64,000 nucleotides of DNA from CAYWCV01 sp964629885 (GTDB lineage: Bacteria > Bacteroidota > Rhodothermia > Balneolales > CAYWCV01). Made by a program: the position numbers and the translations under genes. Of the stretch, positions 53,254 through 60,534 are shown one piece after another (position 1 is the first letter of the stretch; every line of letters starts with the position of its first letter). The DNA lies in the NCBI GenBank assembly GCA_964629885.1, contig CAZVRJ010000011.1, positions 3,007-67,006 on the forward strand, read 5' to 3'. The notes beneath the pieces were generated by a model that ran no database searches, was not told the origin of the DNA, and saw nothing but the letters and a program-made list of their open reading frames with translations.

Positions 53254-53925
53254 ATGTGCGGCAGATATGCAGTTTTTGCAGGTAAAGAAAAAATCGAAGA
53301 GGTCTTCGGGGTAACATCCGACGAACCGGAACTGTTCGAACCCAATTTCAACGCCACTCCTGGTTCTATGCTGCCAGTGGTCTTGCTCGGAAAGGCACGC
53401 ATAAAAAGGATCGGTTCATTGCGCTGGGGGCTTATACCTGGCTGGGCAGAGGATATCTCTTTGGGGTATTCTATGATCAATGCCCGCAGCGAGACCCTAC
53501 TCGAAAAGCCGTCGTTCAAGAAACCATTTCAACGCCAACGATGTATTGTCCCAGCAAGCGGATTTTACGAGTGGCAAAAGTTGGGCAAGGCCAAAATCCC
53601 ATATTACATTCGAGCTCTCGACCAAGAGGTGATGGGATTTGCAGGACTTTTCGAGAAATGGGAGAAAGATGGGCAAACAGTATTCAGTTTCACCATTGTC
53701 ACCACCACCGCAAACGATCTGTTGGCGCCGCTGCACGAACGAATGCCCGTAATACTCAGAAAGAGGGATTACGACAATTGGCTGGATCCACTTTTCGACG
53801 ACCAAATAGCTCTTTTGGGAATGATGAAGCCCTATCCAACCGAAAGGATGGCGCTTTACCGCGTAAGCGATGCTGTCAACACAGCGTCGAACAACGGACC
53901 CGAGTTAGTCAGACCCGTAATGTAA
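53254..53925 (+). CDS. yedK: SRAP/YedK (HMCES-like) abasic-site protein
   Basis: 223 residues. The family binds abasic sites in single-stranded DNA by a thiazolidine link through Cys2, exposed after removal of Met1. All key residues are visible: Cys2 (MCGRYA), Asn76 (MINARSE), Glu106 (GFYEWQ) and His161 (LHERMPVIL). It protects damaged replication forks. The start is fixed by Cys2. It ends at a two-way terminator. Confidence 0.93.
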   Translation: MCGRYAVFAGKEKIEEVFGVTSDEPELFEPNFNATPGSMLPVVLLGKARIKRIGSLRWGLIPGWAEDISLGYSMINARSETLLEKPSFKKPFQRQRCIVPASGFYEWQKLGKAKIPYYIRALDQEVMGFAGLFEKWEKDGQTVFSFTIVTTTANDLLAPLHERMPVILRKRDYDNWLDPLFDDQIALLGMMKPYPTERMALYRVSDAVNTASNNGPELVRPVM

Positions 53926-53957
53926 GGTCGGGGAGTTCGAACGGTTACTGCATGAAA

Positions 53958-53987
53958 CAAAAAAAGCCCAGCATAACTGGGCTTTTT
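53958..53987. terminator. Bidirectional terminator
   Basis: Stem AGCCCAG/CTGGGCT (53965-53971 with 53977-53983) with a 5-base loop, preceded by an A run and followed by a T run to 53987. It serves both the YedK-like gene and the convergent secG. Confidence 0.9.
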
Positions 53988-54005
53988 CGTTAAATCGATA
54001 TTCGG

Positions 54006-54368
54006 TTAGTTGCGAACGGTGTCGGGCTGGACTGGGGTCGCAGGGAGCGCCGATGGTGTTTCAGCCGGCTGTTGCTGCGTCTCGGTTTGCGTTGGCAGCA
54101 CGCCTCTGCTCTGGACGGCCGAACGAGTGTTGTTGCTGTCGATGAAGAAGTTTGCGAGGACGCAAAGCAACAAAAAGGAACCGCCGAGGTAGGAGGTCGC
54201 CTTCGAAAGGATATCTGCCGTGCGACGGGCACCGATCATTTGGGATGCAGGTCCCATAGCTGCCAGACCACCGGAGAGCCCTTGGCCTTGACCGCTTTGC
54301 AGCAATACCACGAGGGTCAATAGAATGCAGATGAGAACAATTAGAATGAGGATGATGGTGTACAGCAT
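54006..54368 (-). CDS. secG: Protein translocase subunit SecG
   Basis: 120 residues. Two membrane helices (about 3-22 and 54-74) flank the conserved loop LVVLLQSGQGQGLSGGLAAMG...ARRTADILSKATSYLGGSFLLLCVLANF. SecG assists SecYE in protein export. The C-terminal 45 residues (QTETQQQPAETPSALPATPVQPD) are a Pro/Thr/Gln-rich extension common in Bacteroidota SecG. It is 68 bases downstream of the SDR gene on the same strand. Confidence 0.92.
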   Translation of the reverse strand: MLYTIILILIVLICILLTLVVLLQSGQGQGLSGGLAAMGPASQMIGARRTADILSKATSYLGGSFLLLCVLANFFIDSNNTRSAVQSRGVLPTQTETQQQPAETPSALPATPVQPDTVRN

Positions 54369-54436
54369 GGTTGGATTGCGTGGAATATTACAAAATCAGA
54401 AAAGAAAAATACGGATTCGTAGCTTATTGTACAAAA

Positions 54437-55216
54437 TCAATATCCAGCGCGCTTCGAAAGTATCTTTGTGAGCAAGGTTGGGAAGAACCGTTTGATGTAC
54501 ACGCCAAAACGCTCGGATCCCCCAATAACAAGCTCCTCCTTGCCTTTTGCTACCGCCTTCACTATGGATTTTGCACATGCTTCGGGCGAAATACCCCGCG
54601 CTTGATTTTCGTCCATCACCCCAGTCGGCTTGCCATCTGGTCCTAGTGCATTCACCGATACGTCCGTTTTGATGTAACCAGGGCATATCATGGTCACTTT
54701 GATTGGGATGCCGGCGTTCTCGACACGGAGTGCTTCAAAATAGCCATGTAAGGCATGCTTCGATGCACAGTAGACGCTACGGTAAGGCACGCCAAACTTC
54801 CCCGACAGGCTGCTTATTACCACGAAATGCCCGCTCCCTTGCTGTTGGAACCGAACGAGCTGCAGTCTCGTCAGACGCGCCGCACCTAGGAAGTTGACCT
54901 CCATGATGCGGTCGAGTACCTCGTCGGTCACATCTTCAACCCTCGACCGCTGACTGATGCCGGCATTGTGCACCACAATGTCGACTTTGCCCATCCACCT
55001 CCAAGCCTGCTCGCAGGCACCTTCAAACCCCGAGGCATCTTCCATATCCAATGGAAGCACGAGGTGCCCACCCCCGCAGGCGTCGTTGACCCGTTCGAGA
55101 CGCTCGCGGCTCCGTGCCGACAAGATCAGCCGGGCACCCTTCGACGCCCATTCCTTGGCCATGGCCTCGCCAATGCCGGAGCTGGCGCCCGTAATCCAGA
55201 TGATGGTGTTGTTCAT
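54437..55216 (-). CDS. Short-chain dehydrogenase/reductase (SDR)
   Basis: 259 residues of classical SDR: TGASSGIG at residues 10-17, HNAGIS, catalytic Ser in VVISSLSGKFG and YCASK with Tyr/Lys. The C-terminal part (GVYIKRFFPTLLTKILSKR) is basic and amphipathic, as in DHRS7/YqjQ-like SDRs, and may bind membranes. Substrate unknown. The start is directly preceded by a long hexamer repeat tract, which forms its 5' leader region. Confidence 0.85.
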   Translation of the reverse strand: MNNTIIWITGASSGIGEAMAKEWASKGARLILSARSRERLERVNDACGGGHLVLPLDMEDASGFEGACEQAWRWMGKVDIVVHNAGISQRSRVEDVTDEVLDRIMEVNFLGAARLTRLQLVRFQQQGSGHFVVISSLSGKFGVPYRSVYCASKHALHGYFEALRVENAGIPIKVTMICPGYIKTDVSVNALGPDGKPTGVMDENQARGISPEACAKSIVKAVAKGKEELVIGGSERFGVYIKRFFPTLLTKILSKRAGY

Positions 55217-55230
55217 GAAAGGAAAGATAA

Positions 55231-55323
55231 CGAGACGAGACGCGAGAAGCGAGAAGCGAGAGCAAAAGCAAGAGCAACGGCAACGGCAAGAGCGAGAACA
55301 AGAGCAAGAGCAAGAGCAAGAGG
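55231..55323. repeat. Long degenerate hexanucleotide tandem repeat (GCAAGA/GCGAGA)
   Basis: About 15 units with a mainly 6-bp period: GAGACG and GCGAGA types first, then GCAAAA, GCAAGA, GCAACG, GCAACG, GCAAGA, GCGAGA, ACAAGA and three exact GCAAGA. This is the longest tract of its kind here. It lies between the divergent SDR gene and the LolA-like operon. Confidence 0.85.
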
Positions 55324-55332
55324 GTACGACTT

Positions 55333-55366
55333 CCCCTCTCCTGCCAACTTGTTGGCGGGTGAGGGG
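55333..55366. repeat. 16-bp palindrome next to the hexamer tract
   Basis: Arms 55333-55348 and 55351-55366 pair over 16 positions with one mismatch and one G-T wobble around a 2-base loop. The sequence (CCCCTCTCC...GGTGAGGGG, then CCAGGGGTGAGG) resembles GC-rich palindromes dispersed in many environmental bacterial genomes. It is probably a REP-like element. Confidence 0.6.
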
Positions 55367-55477
55367 CCAGGGGTGAGGGCGGTTGAATTATAAGAATTTT
55401 GGTGCTGAGGACGTTATATTCCTTATACGTGATATTATGGTGCCGTTGGGAGGCATCGATTTGAGAGGAGGCTTATT

Positions 55478-56245
55478 ATGAAGACCACTGTTAGGCTGAT
55501 TGCCATCGTGGCCATGCTGCTCGCTGGCACATCGTCAGCCGCTTGTGCCCAAGGTGCCCAAAGCGCCCTCGAAATCGTGCGCAAGGCAGACCTCAACATG
55601 CGCGGTGAATCGTCGGAGTCTGAGATTGTTATGACGATCATCCGCCCGAACTGGACCCGCTCCATCACCATGAAGGGCTGGTCGATCGGTACGCAATACT
55701 CGATGGTCTACATCACCTCTCCGGCACGAGATGCCGGCACATCGTTTCTGAAACGCCGCAACGAAATTTGGAATTGGGTGCCCAACATCGGCCGAACCGT
55801 CAAGCTTCCGCCATCGATGATGATGCAGTCTTGGATGGGATCCGACTTCACCAACGACGACCTCGTGCGCGAATCCTCCATCGTTGAAGACTACACGCAC
55901 GCTCTTTTGGGCGAGGCAACCATCGAAGGACTCGTTTGTTACAAGATCGAAATGAAGCCCAAGCCAGATGCTCCCGTCGTTTGGGATCGCGTCGTAGTTT
56001 GGATATCGAAGGACGATTACTTACAGCTGCGCAGCGAATTCTACGACGAGTTCGGCGAACTGGTGAACATTTTGGTAGGGTCGGACGTGAAGGTCTTCGA
56101 CGGACGCAAGATCCCATCGCGACTCGAGATGATTCCCGTCGAGAAAAAGGGACACAAGACTGTGATGGAATACAAAAAGCTGACATTCAAGACGAACCTT
56201 AAGGAGGACTTTTTCTCAGTAGCAAACATGAGAAGGGTTAACTGA
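55478..56245 (+). CDS. LolA-like outer membrane lipoprotein-sorting protein
   Basis: 255 residues with a signal peptide ending in AACAQ. The body fits the LolA-like family PF17131: LEIVRKADLNMRGESSESEIVMTIIRPNWTRSITMKGWS, FLKRRNEIWNWVPNIGRTVKLPPSMMMQSWMGSDFTNDDLVRESS, VWDRVVVWISKDDYLQLRSEFYD. Classical LolA carries lipoproteins across the periplasm; this branch usually sits with ABC or RND exporters and its cargo is unknown. It is the first gene of five, and its stop overlaps the next start by one base (TGATG). Confidence 0.85.
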   Translation: MKTTVRLIAIVAMLLAGTSSAACAQGAQSALEIVRKADLNMRGESSESEIVMTIIRPNWTRSITMKGWSIGTQYSMVYITSPARDAGTSFLKRRNEIWNWVPNIGRTVKLPPSMMMQSWMGSDFTNDDLVRESSIVEDYTHALLGEATIEGLVCYKIEMKPKPDAPVVWDRVVVWISKDDYLQLRSEFYDEFGELVNILVGSDVKVFDGRKIPSRLEMIPVEKKGHKTVMEYKKLTFKTNLKEDFFSVANMRRVN

Positions 56246-57465
56246 TGCTCACGCTCGTCCTTGCATGGCGTAATATTTGGAGGAATCGTCGCCGTACGAT
56301 TATAACCATGACGTCGATTGTGATGGCGGTGGTGTTGTCGGCCGTGATGCAGTCGATGCAGCGTGGGCAGTACGATATGATGATCGACATTTCGGCAGGG
56401 CAGTTTTCGGGTCACCTACAATTGCAGGCAGAAGGCTTTCTCGACGAGCCAACCCTCGACAACAGCATGGAGCTAACCGACGAGTTGATTCAAACCGTCG
56501 AATCGGAGCCCGGTATCAAGGCAGTGGTTCCACGCTTCAACACGTTCGCACTTGCGGCCGGTTATGACCGCAGCCGCGCCACCATGCTCATCGGAATTGA
56601 TGTGGAAGAAGAGAGGCATTTGAGTGACCCCCATGAGAAGCTGGTCGAGGGACAGTATTTCGCAACTAATGCGGATCCACATGTACTTATTTCGCAGGGA
56701 TTGTCGGAGTTTCTGAATATTGGTGTGGGCGATACGCTCGTGCTGTTGGGGTCGGGTTACCAGGGCATGAGTGCAAATGGGGCGTATCCGGTAATTGGCA
56801 TACTGAAGTTTGGTCTGCCCGATTTGAACAAAGCGTTGGTCTACATGCCCATGGAGACGATCCATGATTTCACGGGGGCGTACGACCGGGTTACCGGTGT
56901 GGCCGTTTTGGTCGATAATATCAAATACTCTGCCGCCATAGCCGACCGTTTGCAAGCAAAGATGCCCGAGGGAATACTTGCCCTCGACTGGACCATCGTC
57001 ATGCCCGATTTGGTGCAGGCCATCGAGGCCGATTACGGCAGCGGCTTTATCATTCTGTTGGTGTTGTACATGGTGGTGGGATTCGGCATACTCGGAACCG
57101 TTCTCATGATGACGGCCGAACGCTCCTACGAGCTGGGGGTGATGGGGGCAATTGGTACGCCTCGAAGCCGCTTGGCTGGTATGATCACCCTCGAAATGTT
57201 TATGATAACGACCATCGCCACAATGGTTGGCATTGTTCTGAGTCTGCCGGTTATGTATTACTACAACAGAAATCCCATCATGCTCGAGGGGGAGATGGTG
57301 GAGACGATGCTCGAGTATGGAATGGAGCCATTCCTTCAATTTTCGACTGATCCGCTCATTCCAATCACTCAGGCAGTAGTGGTGCTGCTGTTATCGTTCG
57401 TGATAGCCCTGTACCCGATTTGGCACATGTACCGCCTCAAACCCGTAGAAGCGATGAGGCGTTGA
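56245..57465 (+). CDS. ABC transporter permease, FtsX/LolC-E type (first copy)
   Basis: 406 residues. N-terminal helix (LAWRNIWRNRRRTIITMTSIVMAVVLS), a large periplasmic MacB-PCD-like domain (about 45-265), then three C-terminal helices of the FtsX domain (FIILLVLYMVVGFGILGTVLMMTAERSYELGVMGAIGTPRSRLAGMI...). This four-helix layout is that of LolC/LolE and MacB, mechanotransmitting ABC transporters that push substrates from the inner membrane's outer leaflet or periplasm. Its stop is one base before the next permease start. Confidence 0.88.
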   Translation: MLTLVLAWRNIWRNRRRTIITMTSIVMAVVLSAVMQSMQRGQYDMMIDISAGQFSGHLQLQAEGFLDEPTLDNSMELTDELIQTVESEPGIKAVVPRFNTFALAAGYDRSRATMLIGIDVEEERHLSDPHEKLVEGQYFATNADPHVLISQGLSEFLNIGVGDTLVLLGSGYQGMSANGAYPVIGILKFGLPDLNKALVYMPMETIHDFTGAYDRVTGVAVLVDNIKYSAAIADRLQAKMPEGILALDWTIVMPDLVQAIEADYGSGFIILLVLYMVVGFGILGTVLMMTAERSYELGVMGAIGTPRSRLAGMITLEMFMITTIATMVGIVLSLPVMYYYNRNPIMLEGEMVETMLEYGMEPFLQFSTDPLIPITQAVVVLLLSFVIALYPIWHMYRLKPVEAMRR

Positions 57466-57466
57466 C

Positions 57467-58690
57467 ATGAAAACAATGCCTGTACTTGCATTGAGCTGGA
57501 AAAATGTCTGGCGTAATCCGCTCCGGAGCAGCGTGGTCATCATTTCGGTGGTCCTGGGTGTTTGGGCAGCCCTTTTTACCGCCGCATTCATGAATGGGAT
57601 GATCGTTCAATACATGGATGTGCAGCTCGCCAACATCACATCCCATATCCAGATTCATACGGATGCCTATGAGGAGGAGCGGATTCCGGCGGCCTTCATA
57701 CTGAATGTGGATGATGTGATGACCACCGTTCGCAGCGACCCTGGGGTGAAGCATGCCGTTGGCAGAACAGTTGTTGATGCGCTTATCTCGTCGAGTGCAG
57801 GTAGTTTTGGAGTCACGGCCAAAGGCATCGATTTCGAAAATGAGCCAAATGTAACCAACCTCCACAAGTACATGCGCGAGGGCGAGTATTTAGGTAATGC
57901 CGGACGAAACTCAATCATAATCGGAACGAAGCTTGCCAAGCGTCTGCAAGTTCAGATGAACTCTCGCATCGTGCTCAACGTGCAGGATGTCGACGGCATG
58001 CTTACGGCGGGAGCGTTTCGGGTGTCGGGCATCTTCCACAGCCCGGATGCTCGTGTGAACGAGAACATGGTGTTTCTGAGGCAAGGCGATCTGGCCAACC
58101 TGATTTTGGAACCCGAGGCCATTCATGAAATCGCCATTATCGTAGATGATTACAAACAGGCCGACCGCTACGCCGCCCGGCTCGATTCGGTGCTAAATAT
58201 GTCGGTCAAAAGCTGGGGCGACATCTCGCCGGCTCTCAGGTATACCGACAGTGTTACCGACATCACACTGTATGTCTTCATGATCATCATCGTGATTGCG
58301 TTGATGTTCGGCATCGTGAACACCATGCTGATGGCCGTGCTTGAGCGAACACCCGAGCTTGGGATGCTCATGGCCGTCGGTCTAAGCCGCGGCAAGGCGT
58401 TTCAGATGATCATGTACGAAACCATCATGTTGACCCTGGTCGGTGCACCGTTCGGGATTGCACTCAGCGCATTGACGGTGTATTACACGGGCATCAACGG
58501 CATCGATCTAAGTGCATTTGCCCAAGGCTTTGAGATGTACGGCATGAGCTATCTGATTTATCCGATTCTAAATGTTGAACAGTACGTCAGCAATGCGCTC
58601 ATAATTGCCTTGGCTGCGGTTTTTGCTGCCATATTGCCGTCTTGGAAGGCCCTGAGGTTGAATCCCGTCGAAGCCATTCGGAAACATTAG
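57467..58690 (+). CDS. ABC transporter permease, FtsX/LolC-E type (second copy)
   Basis: 407 residues, same layout as its neighbour: LSWKNVWRNPLRSSVVIISVVLGVWAALF, periplasmic domain, then IIVIALMFGIVNTMLMAVLERTPELGMLMAVGLSRGKAFQMI and two more helices, ending in the coupling motif LRLNPVEAIRKH. The two copies are related but clearly diverged, suggesting a heterodimer like LolC-LolE. Confidence 0.88.
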   Translation: MKTMPVLALSWKNVWRNPLRSSVVIISVVLGVWAALFTAAFMNGMIVQYMDVQLANITSHIQIHTDAYEEERIPAAFILNVDDVMTTVRSDPGVKHAVGRTVVDALISSSAGSFGVTAKGIDFENEPNVTNLHKYMREGEYLGNAGRNSIIIGTKLAKRLQVQMNSRIVLNVQDVDGMLTAGAFRVSGIFHSPDARVNENMVFLRQGDLANLILEPEAIHEIAIIVDDYKQADRYAARLDSVLNMSVKSWGDISPALRYTDSVTDITLYVFMIIIVIALMFGIVNTMLMAVLERTPELGMLMAVGLSRGKAFQMIMYETIMLTLVGAPFGIALSALTVYYTGINGIDLSAFAQGFEMYGMSYLIYPILNVEQYVSNALIIALAAVFAAILPSWKALRLNPVEAIRKH

Positions 58691-58707
58691 TACCTAACTG
58701 CACCAAA

Positions 58708-59400
58708 ATGTCTGTAATTGAAATACGCGACCTCACTAAAGTGTACAACTCCGACAAGGTGCCAGTCCAAGCCTTGAACGGGATCTCCCTGAACATTGAT
58801 CAGGGTGAATTCACCACAATAGTGGGACCCTCGGGCTCAGGTAAAACCACCTTGCTGAATATTTTGGGGGGATTAGACGAGCCCACGAGTGGGTCGGTGT
58901 TCATCAATGGGACCAACCTTTGGGATATGAACCATTCCCAGCTTTCCAAGTTTCGATTGCACCACATCGGCTTTGTGTTTCAGGCGTATAATCTGATTCC
59001 AGTGCTTACGGCCAAGGAGAACATCGCATTTATACTGCAGATTCAGGGACACTCAACCCGGGAATGCAATGACAAGGCCATGGCTATGCTTGAGGCGGTG
59101 GGTATTCCCGAGCAGGCCGATAAGCGTCCGTCCGAAATGTCGGGCGGTCAGCAGCAACGGGTGGCCGTGGCGCGGGCGTTGGCATCGAAGCCTGATTTCG
59201 TGCTTGCCGACGAACCCACCGCTAACTTGGATTCAAAGTCGGCCACCAACCTGCTCGAAATCATGGAGAAACTGAACCACCAGGAGGGCATCACCTTCAT
59301 CTTCTCGACCCACGACCAGCGGGTGGTTGAGCGTGCTCATCGCATTATCACCATGGTCGACGGATTGGTTGCAACCGATGTCAATCAGCCGCATGCATGA
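58708..59400 (+). CDS. ABC transporter ATP-binding protein, LolD/MacB type
   Basis: 230 residues from the ATG at 58708; a frame extending to 58642 overlaps the permease gene and lacks homology. Walker A GPSGSGKTT, Q-loop FVFQAYNLIPVL, signature SGGQQQRVAVARAL, Walker B FVLADEPTANLD, H-loop STHDQRV. Powers the two permeases. Overlaps the next gene by ATGA. Confidence 0.92.
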   Translation: MSVIEIRDLTKVYNSDKVPVQALNGISLNIDQGEFTTIVGPSGSGKTTLLNILGGLDEPTSGSVFINGTNLWDMNHSQLSKFRLHHIGFVFQAYNLIPVLTAKENIAFILQIQGHSTRECNDKAMAMLEAVGIPEQADKRPSEMSGGQQQRVAVARALASKPDFVLADEPTANLDSKSATNLLEIMEKLNHQEGITFIFSTHDQRVVERAHRIITMVDGLVATDVNQPHA

Positions 59401-60533
59401 AAATCGGTCGCCTCATAACGTTAGTAGCCATTCTTGTCTCGCTGTGCACGCCCGCACGTTTGCCCGCACAGTCTCCGTTTCAGTATAAGGGGTACGTCAA
59501 AGAACTAGGTGCGTTCTCGTTGAGCAACGACTTGGCTACAGTGAGGTTCGACAACATCGTACATCACCGACCCGAAACTAGCTGGCAGATGGGAGGTGGT
59601 TTCAGCATGCGGGCCGACGTCCGAAATCGCTGGATATCGGGATACACCGCCCGCAACATGCCCGAGTACGGATCGCTGATAAGCACAGATCCCGGTGCCG
59701 TTGATTTAAGCCACAATTGGGTTGACCGACGAGGGCATATCGTAAATTCATCGATCGATCGTCTGCACGGCTCATGGGAGGGCGATGCGTGGGAGGTTCA
59801 TGTGGGCAGGCAGCGACTCAACTGGGGTAAGTCGATGGTCTGGAACCCGAACGACCTGTTCAACACGTACGCGTGGCTCGATTTCGACTACGAGGAGCGT
59901 CCAGGTACCGATGCCGTGCGCATCCAACACAACTGGGGATTCGCATCGAGCGCTGAACTCGGATACAAGATCACTCGCGATTTCGACGAGTCTGTGATCG
60001 CGGGCATGTGGCGCGGCAACGTGGGCACGTACGATCTTCAGGGTATAGCTGGGTATTATGCCGGCGACTGGATTCTGGGAGGAGGATGGTCGGGCTACAT
60101 CGAGTCGTCGGGGTTCAGAGGCGAGGCCAGCTTGTTCCTGCCCGATGGAACGCTTACGGCCTCGGCAGGCGGCGACCATATGTTGGCGAGCGGGGTTTAT
60201 GTGTCCGGTGAGCTATTGTACAATGGGGGATATTCGGATGAACCGGGTAGCGAAGCAGGCCTGTTTCAGCCACCACGAGCCGATAATTTGTTCATTGCGA
60301 AAACGGGATATTTCGTGAATGTGTCGGCAAGTCCCCATCCCTTAGTTTCGGCCGGCGTGGGTCTGATGGGCAGCCTCACCCGCTCGGTTCATATCCTTAT
60401 ACCGCAGGTCAGCTATTCTGTAGCCGAAAATCTCGATTTCCTCGTCTTGGCACAATTGCTCAGGGGCAACTCCCTTAAAGGACTCACCGACACACCGAAT
60501 GGGGTGTACGTGCGACTTAAATGGTCGTATTGA
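59397..60533 (+). CDS. Outer membrane beta-barrel protein of the ABC/LolA operon
   Basis: 378 residues with a signal peptide ending in LPAQ. The rest alternates hydrophobic and polar residues in short strands and ends in an aromatic (YVRLKWSY), as outer membrane barrels do. GRQRLNWGKSMVWNPNDLFN with YEERPGTDAV recalls DUF1302/alginate-export-like barrels. It is the last gene of the operon and overlaps the ATPase gene by four bases, so it very likely works with the exporter. It ends one base from the convergent plug-domain gene. Confidence 0.8.
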   Translation: MKIGRLITLVAILVSLCTPARLPAQSPFQYKGYVKELGAFSLSNDLATVRFDNIVHHRPETSWQMGGGFSMRADVRNRWISGYTARNMPEYGSLISTDPGAVDLSHNWVDRRGHIVNSSIDRLHGSWEGDAWEVHVGRQRLNWGKSMVWNPNDLFNTYAWLDFDYEERPGTDAVRIQHNWGFASSAELGYKITRDFDESVIAGMWRGNVGTYDLQGIAGYYAGDWILGGGWSGYIESSGFRGEASLFLPDGTLTASAGGDHMLASGVYVSGELLYNGGYSDEPGSEAGLFQPPRADNLFIAKTGYFVNVSASPHPLVSAGVGLMGSLTRSVHILIPQVSYSVAENLDFLVLAQLLRGNSLKGLTDTPNGVYVRLKWSY

Positions 60534-60534
60534 G

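Noticed and set aside
54957..55393. Plus-strand ORFs rich in Arg/Glu/Gln
   Set aside because: Antisense of the SDR gene joined to the hexamer array; no start signal and no family.
58642..58707. Longer N-terminus for the ABC ATPase
   Set aside because: It overlaps the permease coding end and has no similarity to ATPase N-termini.
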